Notes: a model not told the origin generated them from the letters alone. A stretch of 6,826 nucleotides of DNA from Natronohydrobacter sp. (GCA_007117255.1 SKGU01000135.1:1-6826); one strand, 5' to 3'; positions 1 through 6,825 are shown, counted from the first letter of the stretch. Numbers and translations: made by a program.

Positions 1-1241
1 ACTTGCCCGAACCTGTCGGACAGCCCGACGCAGCGACGCTTCAGGCCTTCTACGACGAGAATCTGGAACGCTACACCCTGCCGGAAGGCAAGCGCATCCG
101 GTATGCGTGGATCACGCCTGAAATGATGATCGACGAAATCGAAGTGGACGAGGCGATCCTGCGGCAAGCCTATGAGGCGCGTCTGGGCGAGTTTTCACAA
201 CCCGAACGCCGTCTGGTGGAACGGTTGGTGTTTTCAGATGCTGCTGCGGCTGACGCGGCGCGCGCACGTCTGGACGCGGGCGAAATCACCTTCGAGGGTC
301 TGGCAGCAGAGCGCGGACTTGATCTGGAAGACACCGACATGGGCGATGTCAGCCGCGCCCAGCTTGGCACCGCAGCCGATCCGGTTTTTGCCCTGACGGA
401 ACCCGGCATTGCCGGCCCGGTGGAAACCTCTCTTGGCCCGGCGCTGTTTCGTATGAACGCCATACTGGCCGCACAGGAAGTCAGCTTTGAAGAGGCGCGC
501 GAGCAATTGCGCGACGAACAACTGTCAGATCTGGCACGGCGGGCGCTTGGCGATGATCTGGACCTCTACGAAGATCTGATTGCGGGCGGCGCTTCGGTCA
601 GCGACATTGCGCAGGAAACCCGGATGGAAGCGGGCGAAATCGATTGGCGCCCCGGTACCACATCCGGCATCGCAGCTTATGAATCCTTCCGTGACGCCGC
701 ACAGGCCCTGCAAGAAGGCGACTTCCCGGAAATACAGCAGATGCAGGATGGCGGGCTGTTCGTGCTCGAACTGGTCGAGACCCTGCCCGAAGCACCGCGC
801 CCGCTGGAAGAGGTCCGCACAGAGGTCATCGCTGCTTGGCAGAATGCCCGCATTCTTGAGGGGCTGCGCGTTCTTGCGGATGACATTGCCGCCGGCCGTG
901 AGATCGAAACGGCGACCATGCCCGTGCGCTTTGATGGTGTGCGCCGCACCGACACGCTCCCCGATCTGCCGCGAGATGTGGTCGCCGCGACCTTCGAGAT
1001 GTCACCGGGTGAATTCCGCGTGGTCGAGACGGCAAACCGGGTGCATGTGCTGGAACTGCACGCCACTCAAAGCCCCGATCTGATGATGGATGAGGTCAGC
1101 CAACTGCGCGAAGCGCTGGACAGTCAGGTCCAGCAGAGCATCGCGCAAGACCTGTTCGGGTATTTCTCGGCCAGCCTGCGCGACACCACACCGATTCAGT
1201 TGAATCAGCAAGTGATCGACGCTGTACAGGCCGGGTTCTGA
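1..1241 (+). CDS. ppiD: PpiD/SurA-type peptidyl-prolyl isomerase-like periplasmic chaperone, C-terminal part (5' truncated)
   Basis: The open frame enters from the left edge, ends at TGA 1239-1241 and leaves about 412 residues. PpiD proteins are usually 600 residues or more, with an N-terminal membrane anchor and a SurA-N-like segment; that part lies outside the window, so the start cannot be placed. Residues here are counted from the codon at position 3. Residues about 69-153 look like a parvulin domain, ending in the typical pattern GPVETSLGPALFRM. The usual histidine of the first parvulin strand (HILV-type) seems replaced by arginine (R74, in VERLVF), so isomerase activity is doubtful; E. 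coli PpiD is also regarded as mainly a chaperone. Two later stretches (about 195-262 and 289-355) repeat the strand-turn-strand pattern in weaker form. By family it would be anchored in the inner membrane and assist folding of exported proteins. trpE starts 6 nt after its stop, suggesting one transcript. The family call is confident; the exact subgroup (PpiD versus another SurA-like protein) is less so. Confidence 0.82.
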   Translation, partial: LPEPVGQPDAATLQAFYDENLERYTLPEGKRIRYAWITPEMMIDEIEVDEAILRQAYEARLGEFSQPERRLVERLVFSDAAAADAARARLDAGEITFEGLAAERGLDLEDTDMGDVSRAQLGTAADPVFALTEPGIAGPVETSLGPALFRMNAILAAQEVSFEEAREQLRDEQLSDLARRALGDDLDLYEDLIAGGASVSDIAQETRMEAGEIDWRPGTTSGIAAYESFRDAAQALQEGDFPEIQQMQDGGLFVLELVETLPEAPRPLEEVRTEVIAAWQNARILEGLRVLADDIAAGREIETATMPVRFDGVRRTDTLPDLPRDVVAATFEMSPGEFRVVETANRVHVLELHATQSPDLMMDEVSQLREALDSQVQQSIAQDLFGYFSASLRDTTPIQLNQQVIDAVQAGF

Positions 1242-1247
1242 TCAGAC

Positions 1248-2774
1248 ATGGCACAATTGACGCCTGATTTCTCTGTGTTTGAGGCAGCGTGGACGCGCGG
1301 CGAAAGCCAGCTTGTCTATGCGCGGCTTGCGGCTGATCTGGACACACCTGTGTCACTGTATCTGAAACTGGCGGGGGCGAGCCGTGACAGCTTCATCCTC
1401 GAATCCGTTACGGGCGGAGAAGTACGCGGGCGTTATTCGATCATCGGCCTGAAACCCGACCTGATCTGGGAATGCCGGGGCGATCAGAGCAGGGTCAACC
1501 GCTCGGCACGGTTTGATCCGGACGACTGGCAAACGCTGGATGGCCCGCCGCTGGACACATTGCGCGCGATCCTGCACGAAAGCCGCATCGATATGCCCGA
1601 TGACTTGCCCGCTGCTGCGGCCGGGCTGTTTGGCTATCTGGGTTATGACATGATCCGCCAGGTCGAACATCTGCCCGATGTGAACCCCGACCCGATTGGC
1701 GTGCCCGATGCCGTGATGCTGCGCCCCTCGGTCGTGGCCGTCCTGGACGGCGTGAAGGGCGAAGTGATTGTGGTCTCTCCCGCCTGGGCCGGGTCTGGAC
1801 TGAGCGCGCGCGCGGCCTATGCGCAGGCAGCAGAGCGTGTGATGGATGCCGTGCGCGATCTGGAACGCGCCCTGCCACAAGCGCCGCGCGAGCTGCGCAG
1901 CAATGTCGCCCCCATCGGCGCGCCGAAATCGAATTTCGCAAAACCCGACTATCTTGCAGCGGTGGAAAAGGCCAAGGACTACATTCGCGCAGGCGACATT
2001 TTTCAGGTGGTGCCATCACAGCGCTGGTCGCAACGCTTTGCCCTTCCGCCCTTCGCGCTCTATCGCTCGCTCCGGCGGACCAATCCTTCGCCCTTCATGT
2101 TCTATTTCGACTTCGCAGCAACCGGCGGACCATTCCAGATCATCGGGGCCAGCCCTGAAATTCTGGTGCGCTTGCGCGACGGCGAAGTCACCATCCGGCC
2201 CATAGCAGGAACGCGCCCGCGCGGGGCCACACCTGCGGAAGATCGCGCCCATGAAGCTGATCTTCTCGCCGATGAAAAGGAGCTGGCCGAGCATCTGATG
2301 CTTCTGGATCTAGGGCGCAATGATGTGGGGCGTGTGGCGAAGATCGGCACAGTGCGACCCACGGAAGAATTCATCATCGAGCGCTATTCCCACGTCATGC
2401 ATATCGTGTCGAATGTGGTGGGCGAACTGGCGGATGGGCAAGATGCGCTGTCAGCGCTTCTGGCGGGCCTGCCTGCAGGCACAGTATCCGGCGCGCCGAA
2501 GGTCCGCGCCATGGAGATCATCGACGAGCTGGAACCGGAAAAGCGCGGCGTCTATGGTGGCGGCGCGGGCTATTTCGCGGCCAATGGCGAAATGGATATG
2601 TGCATCTGCTTGCGCACGGCGGTTTTGCGCGACGAAACCCTCTATATTCAGGCCGGTGGCGGTGTCGTCTATGACAGCGACCCGGAGGCGGAATATCAGG
2701 AGACCGTCAACAAATCCCGCGCTCTCCGACGTGCCGCTGAAGATGCAGGGCGGTTTGCAGGCGGCAACAGTTAG
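1248..2774 (+). CDS. trpE: Anthranilate synthase component I
   Basis: This is a complete 508-residue protein, normal length for stand-alone TrpE. It converts chorismate, with ammonia from the TrpG glutaminase subunit, to anthranilate, the first committed step of cytoplasmic tryptophan synthesis. The N-terminal domain (about 20-165) carries ILES (50-53), matching the LLES element of the tryptophan feedback site, and NPSPFMF (279-285) matches the other conserved part of that site. The chorismate-binding domain (about 230-490) shows PIAGTRPRG (318-326), DLGRNDVGRV (354-363), HVMHIVSNV (382-390), GTVSGAPKVRAMEII (411-425) and GGVVYDSDPEAEYQET (471-486). These favour TrpE over PabB or a salicylate/isochorismate synthase. 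The ATG lies 6 nt after the upstream ppiD-like stop with no good Shine-Dalgarno, so translational coupling is likely. With so short a gap there is no room for a Trp leader peptide directly before the gene. Unusually, trpG does not follow: the next gene is convergent and overlaps the stop codon. Confidence 0.97.
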   Translation: MAQLTPDFSVFEAAWTRGESQLVYARLAADLDTPVSLYLKLAGASRDSFILESVTGGEVRGRYSIIGLKPDLIWECRGDQSRVNRSARFDPDDWQTLDGPPLDTLRAILHESRIDMPDDLPAAAAGLFGYLGYDMIRQVEHLPDVNPDPIGVPDAVMLRPSVVAVLDGVKGEVIVVSPAWAGSGLSARAAYAQAAERVMDAVRDLERALPQAPRELRSNVAPIGAPKSNFAKPDYLAAVEKAKDYIRAGDIFQVVPSQRWSQRFALPPFALYRSLRRTNPSPFMFYFDFAATGGPFQIIGASPEILVRLRDGEVTIRPIAGTRPRGATPAEDRAHEADLLADEKELAEHLMLLDLGRNDVGRVAKIGTVRPTEEFIIERYSHVMHIVSNVVGELADGQDALSALLAGLPAGTVSGAPKVRAMEIIDELEPEKRGVYGGGAGYFAANGEMDMCICLRTAVLRDETLYIQAGGGVVYDSDPEAEYQETVNKSRALRRAAEDAGRFAGGNS

Positions 2775-2783
2775 GCTGCCGCC
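2760..2783. terminator. Hairpin spanning the overlapping convergent stops of trpE and the PAP2 gene (possible bidirectional terminator)
   Basis: GGCGGCA (2760-2766) pairs perfectly with TGCCGCC (2777-2783), leaving a 10-nt loop that contains the trpE TAG (2772-2774) and the minus-strand TAA (2773-2771) of the PAP2 gene. A second, weaker stem follows at 2793-2798/2805-2810 (GCAGCC/GGCTGC). Neither strand has a T-rich tract after the stem, so this is not a classical intrinsic terminator. With no intergenic space between the convergent genes, it is the best candidate for ending transcription in both directions, perhaps with Rho. Confidence 0.35.
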
Positions 2784-3688
2784 GGTTCTGGCGCAGCCTT
2801 GCGCGGCTGCAGGATCTTGCCGGCCAGAATGACAGCCAGCGCAAAGCACCCAAGCCCACCGGGAAGGTCAATCAGATGATGGCCACCATGGATCAACGTG
2901 GCCGGAATCATCGGCAGGTTGAACAGGAGCGCAGGCCAGAACAGCCATGTCCCCCGCGCGAACCACACGACCAGCAGCGACATGACAATATGATAGGATG
3001 GGAAGGCAACAGTGCCCAGCACCAGATGCCGCTCGACTGTTCCCAGCCCCTGCTCGGCAAAGCGCATAAGCACCGCACCATAATCTGGCGTCACCACCAG
3101 CCCGGCGGCTGCCACAACCTCAGGGGGCAGCGTCAGATAAGCGGACGGACCGAAAGAAGGCCAGAGAAACCAGAAGGCAATTGTCATCAGTGACGACAGC
3201 ATCATCGTCAGCAGGAAATGATGCAGCGTGGCAGCCCGGCGCGTCACACCCAGATAGATGATCAATGCGAAAATCTGCGGGAAAGAGGACAGATAGATTT
3301 TCGACAGAATCCGCGACATCTCTGGATAACCAGCCGCCCATACGACGATCTTGTCCCATTCATAGCCCAGTGCATGGTCTATGGCGAAAAGGGCCTCGTC
3401 GATCAGGGGGCGCTGCAGCGGAAAAGCTGACATATTCGCAATCGACAGCACCGAGGCGAAAATGGGGACCAGCCCGAAGACGATAAACAGGACCGCATAA
3501 TGATCGGCCAGCCCGCGATAGCGGATCAACAGACCAAAGGCGACGAAGGCGGCAAAGAAACGGATATTCGGCACGAAACTCTGCCAGTTGATATCAATAT
3601 TACCAATGATTTGCGCGATGACAGTCCAGAGCACCACGGACATAATGATGCCCAGCGCCAGCCATTCGCCTCTATGCAGATACAACAT
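2771..3688 (-). CDS. PAP2 superfamily integral membrane protein (PAP2_3-like lipid phosphatase/phosphotransferase)
   Basis: This protein of about 305 residues is very hydrophobic, with roughly seven or eight membrane segments. Residues are counted from the GTG at 3694: about 11-30, 44-58, 66-86, 133-151, 159-181, 232-247, 249-268 and 273-294. The active-site signature is FPSYH (231-235), the counterpart of PSGH in PAP2 enzymes, followed by HHLID (272-276), the H-x3-D motif. This pattern and the many helices resemble the PAP2_3/Aur1-like branch, whose members act on phosphorylated lipids or transfer phospho-head groups at the membrane; the substrate here cannot be told. I prefer ATG 3686-3688 as start because GGAG at 3697-3700 lies 8 nt upstream of it but only 2 nt from the in-frame GTG at 3692-3694. 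The tail is alanine/proline-rich and ends at TAA, overlapping the trpE stop by 4 nt. It is co-directional with gcvP but separated by about 240 nt and a strong hairpin, so it is probably transcribed separately. Confidence 0.85.
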   Translation of the reverse strand: MLYLHRGEWLALGIIMSVVLWTVIAQIIGNIDINWQSFVPNIRFFAAFVAFGLLIRYRGLADHYAVLFIVFGLVPIFASVLSIANMSAFPLQRPLIDEALFAIDHALGYEWDKIVVWAAGYPEMSRILSKIYLSSFPQIFALIIYLGVTRRAATLHHFLLTMMLSSLMTIAFWFLWPSFGPSAYLTLPPEVVAAAGLVVTPDYGAVLMRFAEQGLGTVERHLVLGTVAFPSYHIVMSLLVVWFARGTWLFWPALLFNLPMIPATLIHGGHHLIDLPGGLGCFALAVILAGKILQPRKAAPEPAAA

Positions 3689-3696
3689 GCTCACTG

Positions 3697-3716
3697 CTCC
3701 GAAAAAACGCTTCGGA
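3697..3716 (-). promoter_or_regulatory. Shine-Dalgarno of the PAP2 gene, partly inside a small hairpin
   Basis: On the minus strand GGAG (3700-3697) sits 8 nt before ATG 3688, and this decides the start. Three of its four bases belong to the 3' arm of a 6-bp stem: TCCGAA (3716-3711) pairs with TTCGGA (3703-3698) around the 7-nt loop GCGTTTT. The pairing is seen directly; that it limits ribosome access is inference. Confidence 0.5.
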
Positions 3717-3735
3717 AGAGCGATACACGTCAGTT

Positions 3736-3785
3736 GTGACCAGATTCGGGCAAGACCTTGATCAAAATCCAGTCAGGCTGGTCAC
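3736..3785. repeat. 8-bp inverted repeat GTGACCAG/CTGGTCAC with internal palindrome
   Basis: GTGACCAG (3736-3743) and CTGGTCAC (3778-3785) are exact reverse complements separated by 34 nt. The spacer includes the perfect palindrome TTGATCAA (3758-3765). The repeat lies about 50-100 nt upstream of the PAP2 start, so it could be a pair of regulator half-sites or the base of a folded leader RNA. The sequence does not tell which. Confidence 0.5.
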
Positions 3786-3805
3786 GAGCGCGAGGGGCCG
3801 CGCTC
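3786..3805. repeat. 7-bp GC-rich hairpin GAGCGCG/CGCGCTC
   Basis: GAGCGCG (3786-3792) pairs perfectly with CGCGCTC (3799-3805) around a 6-nt loop. It begins at the base right after the preceding inverted repeat. There is no T-run 3' of the stem on either strand, so it does not look like an intrinsic terminator. It may be part of a structured leader before the PAP2 gene. Confidence 0.5.
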
Positions 3806-3895
3806 AAAATGTTACGCGTGCTCAGCTGTAACCGAAAACCCTCAAGGCGCTGCGAACAAGCCAAGAAGGGCGCAGATTTGGTGCCTAAAGGCTAT

Positions 3896-3922
3896 GCGCG
3901 GGCAAGATCAACCTGCCCGCGC
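3896..3922 (-). terminator. Hairpin terminator candidate downstream of gcvP
   Basis: GCGCGGGCA (3896-3904) pairs perfectly over 9 bp with TGCCCGCGC (3914-3922), with a 9-nt loop. Read on the minus strand the stem begins 7 nt after the gcvP TAA. Position and strength fit a transcript end. The sequence after the stem on that strand is ATAGCCTTTAGG, only slightly T-rich, so termination may be partial or the hairpin may serve as a 3' stabiliser. Confidence 0.6.
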
Positions 3923-3929
3923 GTCACAG

Positions 3930-6770
3930 TTATTCCGCAGCCTCCGCATAGCTTTCCACTGGCGGGCAGGTGCAGACCAGGTTGCGATCACCATACACAT
4001 TGTCCACCCGTCCCACTGGCGGCCAGTATTTGTCGCCCCGGAAACTCGCGGGCGGGAAGCATCCCGCCTCGCGCGTGTATTTCCGGTTCCAATCGGCCAC
4101 AAGATCCTCGACCGTATGCGGGGCATGACGCAGGGGACTGTCTTCCGCCTCGATCTCGCCCTGCTCTACCGCGCGGATTTCTTCGCGGATCGCCAGAAGT
4201 GCCGTGATAAAGCGGTCGATCTCGGCCTTCGATTCTGACTCCGTGGGCTCAACCATCAGCGTGCCCGACACTGGCCAACTCATCGTAGGTGCGTGGAAAC
4301 CATTGTCGATCAAACGCTTGGCAATGTCATCCACAGTCACGCCCGCTTCTGCAAAGGGGCGCGTGTCAAGGATACATTCATGCGCGATGCGACCCTTGTT
4401 GCCCATGAACAAGATGTCATAAGCCCCGCGCAAGCGTGCCGCGATGTAATTGGCGTTCAGGATGGCGACCCGCGTTGCCTGAGTCAGCCCCGGCCCGCCC
4501 ATCATCAGGCAATAAGCCCATGATATCAGCAGGATCGAGGCTGAACCATAGGGCGCACCAGACACAGGGCCCTCGTCTCCACCGATTTCGGGATGGCCAG
4601 GCAGAAAGGGCGCCAGATGCGCCTTGACGCCAATCGGTCCCATGCCGGGGCCGCCGCCGCCATGCGGAATGGCGAAAGTCTTGTGCAGGTTCAGGTGGCT
4701 CACATCGCCGCCAATCTCGCCCGGTTTCACCAGCCCAACCATCGCGTTCAGATTCGCCCCATCAATATAGACCTGCCCGCCATGATCATGGGTAATCTTG
4801 CAAACGTCGCGCACAGTTTCTTCAAACACACCATGCGTGGATGGATAGGTGATCATGCAGGCCGCCAGCCGATCGCCCGCCTTCGCAGCTTTTTCGCGGA
4901 AATCATCAAGATCAACATCGCCATTGGCCGAGGATTTCACCACCACGACTTGCATCCCGCACATCTGCGCAGAAGCCGGGTTGGTGCCATGCGCGGAAAC
5001 CGGGATCAGGCAGATATCGCGGTGCCCCTGCCCGCGCGCGCGGTGATAGGCCTGAATCGTCAGCAACCCCGCATATTCCCCCTGCGCGCCAGAATTGGGC
5101 TGCATCGACATGGCGTCATAGCCTGTGATCTCGCAGAGTTTCGCCTTCAGATCATGGATCGCTTCACCGTAACCCTGTGCCTGATCGGGCGGGCAAAATG
5201 GATGCAGCGAAGCGAAAACCGGCCAGCTCAATGGCATCATCTCGGCGGCCGCGTTCAGCTTCATGGTGCAAGACCCCAGCGGGATCATGGCGCGATCAAG
5301 GGCCAGATCGCGGTCCGAGAGCTTGCGCATGTAGCGCATCATCTCGGTCTCAGCCCGGTTCATGTGAAAGATCGGATGGGTCAGGTAACTGGACTGGCGC
5401 AGAAATTCGTCGGAAAAGCCAAGTTCCGCACGATGCGGCGGCACACCTTCGATTCCAAAGGCACGCAACACCCGCAAAAGCACCTGCTCATCCGTTGTCT
5501 CATCCAGAGCTATGCCGACATGGGCCGTGCCAATCTTGCGCAGGTTCAGTCCTTCGGCGCGGGCGGCGGCCAGAATGCCCGCCTGACCCACACCGACTTC
5601 AACCGTAATCGTGTCGAAGAATTCCTTCACCACCACATGCGCGCCTGCCGCGCGCAATGCGTGATAGAGCCGCTGGGTCAGGAAATGCACACGCTCGGCA
5701 ATGGCGCGCAAGCCCTTGGGGCCGTGAAACACGGCATACATCGACGCCATAACCGCCAATAGTGCCTGCGCGGTGCAGACATTGGACGTGGCTTTCTCGC
5801 GCCGGATATGCTGTTCACGTGTTTGCAGGCTCAGCCGATACGCCTTGTTACCACGCGAATCGACACTGACGCCGACCAGACGCCCCGGCAGCGACCGCTT
5901 GTAGGCATCCGCGCAGGAGATAAACGCCGCATGCGGTCCGCCATACCCCATCGGCACACCAAAGCGCTGCGCAGAGCCGACAGCGATATCCGCCCCCATC
6001 GCCCCCGGTTCTTTCAGAAGCGTCAGTGCCAGCAGGTCGGTGGCCATGATCGCGATGGCCTTTGCCTCATGCAAGGCCGCGATCTGCGGCGAGAAGTCGT
6101 GCAGATCACCATATGTGCCGGGATATTGAAAGATCGCTCCAAAGACGAGAGTTGCGTCCAGCGTCGCGGGATCACCCACGATCACCTCTATGCCCAAGGG
6201 CGCGGCGCGGGTCTGCATCACGGCGATATTCTGCGGATGGCAGTTTTCATCCACGAAGAAAGCTGTCGCCTTGGACTTCGCCACGCGCTGCGCCATCACC
6301 ATCGCTTCCGCGCAGGCCGTCGACTCGTCCAGAAGCGAAGCATTGGCGACCGGCAGGCCGGTCAGGTCCGCCACCATCGTCTGGAAATTCAGTAGCGCTT
6401 CCAGCCGCCCTTGGGCGATTTCGGGCTGATAGGGGGTGTAGGCCGTATACCAAGCCGGGTTTTCGAAAATGTTGCGCTGTATCGCAGGGGGCGTGACCGT
6501 GCCATAGTACCCCTGCCCGATCAGCGAGGTCATGACCTTGTTCTTCGCCCCCACTGCCCGCAGCTTGGCCAGCAACTCGCCCTCTGACAAAGGGGCCCAT
6601 GTCAGTGGCTCGGCCTGCCGCAAATCTGCGGGTATGGTCTGCTCGATCAGTTGATCGAGACTGTCACAACCAAGGACCGCCAGCATCTCGGCCTTTTCTT
6701 CAGGCGTCGGCCCGATATGGCGGCGGTTGGCGAAGTCATAGGGTTTGTAATCGGTGGGCGTGAACGTCAT
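3930..6770 (-). CDS. gcvP: Glycine dehydrogenase (aminomethyl-transferring), glycine cleavage system P-protein
   Basis: This is a complete 946-residue protein, the usual length of the single-chain P-protein that fuses the two halves (GcvPA and GcvPB types) found as separate subunits in some bacteria. It is a cytoplasmic PLP enzyme: it decarboxylates glycine and passes the aminomethyl group to the lipoyl arm of GcvH, after which GcvT and the L-protein yield methylene-tetrahydrofolate, ammonia and NADH. The N-terminal half includes YTPYQPEIAQGRLEAL (111-126), NASLLDESTA (143-152) and REQHIRREKATSN (318-330). The catalytic half includes HGTNPASA (594-601), the PLP lysine K697 in LNLHKTFAIPHGGGGPGMG (693-711), and the conserved end KYWPPVGRVDNVYGDRNLVC (914-933). 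The ATG at 6768-6770 has AGAGG 9 nt upstream and the N-terminus fits the family. I see no frameshift or missing motif. gcvT and gcvH are not in the window and would be expected upstream, beyond position 6826. A hairpin follows the stop. Confidence 0.98.
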   Translation of the reverse strand: MTFTPTDYKPYDFANRRHIGPTPEEKAEMLAVLGCDSLDQLIEQTIPADLRQAEPLTWAPLSEGELLAKLRAVGAKNKVMTSLIGQGYYGTVTPPAIQRNIFENPAWYTAYTPYQPEIAQGRLEALLNFQTMVADLTGLPVANASLLDESTACAEAMVMAQRVAKSKATAFFVDENCHPQNIAVMQTRAAPLGIEVIVGDPATLDATLVFGAIFQYPGTYGDLHDFSPQIAALHEAKAIAIMATDLLALTLLKEPGAMGADIAVGSAQRFGVPMGYGGPHAAFISCADAYKRSLPGRLVGVSVDSRGNKAYRLSLQTREQHIRREKATSNVCTAQALLAVMASMYAVFHGPKGLRAIAERVHFLTQRLYHALRAAGAHVVVKEFFDTITVEVGVGQAGILAAARAEGLNLRKIGTAHVGIALDETTDEQVLLRVLRAFGIEGVPPHRAELGFSDEFLRQSSYLTHPIFHMNRAETEMMRYMRKLSDRDLALDRAMIPLGSCTMKLNAAAEMMPLSWPVFASLHPFCPPDQAQGYGEAIHDLKAKLCEITGYDAMSMQPNSGAQGEYAGLLTIQAYHRARGQGHRDICLIPVSAHGTNPASAQMCGMQVVVVKSSANGDVDLDDFREKAAKAGDRLAACMITYPSTHGVFEETVRDVCKITHDHGGQVYIDGANLNAMVGLVKPGEIGGDVSHLNLHKTFAIPHGGGGPGMGPIGVKAHLAPFLPGHPEIGGDEGPVSGAPYGSASILLISWAYCLMMGGPGLTQATRVAILNANYIAARLRGAYDILFMGNKGRIAHECILDTRPFAEAGVTVDDIAKRLIDNGFHAPTMSWPVSGTLMVEPTESESKAEIDRFITALLAIREEIRAVEQGEIEAEDSPLRHAPHTVEDLVADWNRKYTREAGCFPPASFRGDKYWPPVGRVDNVYGDRNLVCTCPPVESYAEAAE

Positions 6771-6779
6771 CCAGCGTGA

Positions 6780-6784
6780 CCTCT
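6780..6784 (-). promoter_or_regulatory. gcvP: Ribosome binding site of gcvP
   Basis: AGAGG on the minus strand (6784-6780) lies 9 nt before the ATG at 6770 and supports this start codon. Confidence 0.7.
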
Positions 6785-6804
6785 GGTCTTGGGGAAAACG
6801 GGGT

Positions 6805-6825
6805 GTCAGGGGCCGGGCGCCTGAC
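6805..6825 (-). other. Hairpin upstream of gcvP at the window edge
   Basis: GTCAGG (6805-6810) pairs with CCTGAC (6820-6825) around a 9-nt loop. On the minus strand it is followed by ACCCCGTTTTCCCC, so it could be a weak terminator or processing site between an upstream gene (gcvH would be typical) and gcvP. The window ends one base later, so the upstream context is not visible. Confidence 0.4.

Larger units (their letters stand above)
3695..3929. other. Intergenic region between gcvP and the PAP2 gene, rich in inverted repeats, no gene seen
   Basis: I find no convincing coding sequence, tRNA or known riboswitch motif here. The stretch holds the 3' hairpin of gcvP (3896-3922), a long-spaced 8-bp inverted repeat (3736-3743/3778-3785), a 7-bp hairpin directly abutting it (3786-3805), a GTTAC/GTAAC dyad (3811-3815/3828-3832) and the hairpin near the PAP2 start. 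It should contain the PAP2 promoter on the minus strand, but I see no pair of -35/-10 boxes good enough to report. Confidence 0.6.

Noticed and set aside
1353..2019. Two overlapping minus-strand frames (about 175 codons each) opposite trpE
   Set aside because: Both are antisense to a clear trpE, rich in Arg/Ala/His or Pro, and lack motifs. They are shadow frames.
3692..3694. GTG as start codon of the PAP2 gene
   Set aside because: The GGAG site is only 2 nt upstream of this GTG, too close for initiation, while ATG at 3686-3688 has an 8-nt spacing.
3786..3805. Intrinsic terminator at the GAGCGCG/CGCGCTC hairpin
   Set aside because: There is no T-rich tract 3' of the stem on either strand, and the hairpin at 3896-3922 lies much nearer the gcvP stop.
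3695..3895. Glycine riboswitch or other known metabolite-sensing leader next to gcvP
   Set aside because: The gap is downstream of gcvP, where a gcv-controlling riboswitch would not sit, and I could not recognise a conserved glycine aptamer core.
3758..4238. Plus-strand frames starting in the gcvP-PAP2 gap and running over the gcvP 3' end
   Set aside because: Most of their length is antisense to the conserved C-terminus of GcvP, and the translated residues look like low-complexity Pro/Arg/Cys-rich noise, with no family resemblance.
4593..5762. Long open frame (389 codons) on the plus strand, antisense to gcvP
   Set aside because: It lies wholly inside the well-conserved gcvP gene, has a composition rich in Arg/His/Gln typical of an antisense frame in GC-rich DNA, and shows no recognisable motif. 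I treat it as a shadow of gcvP codon bias.
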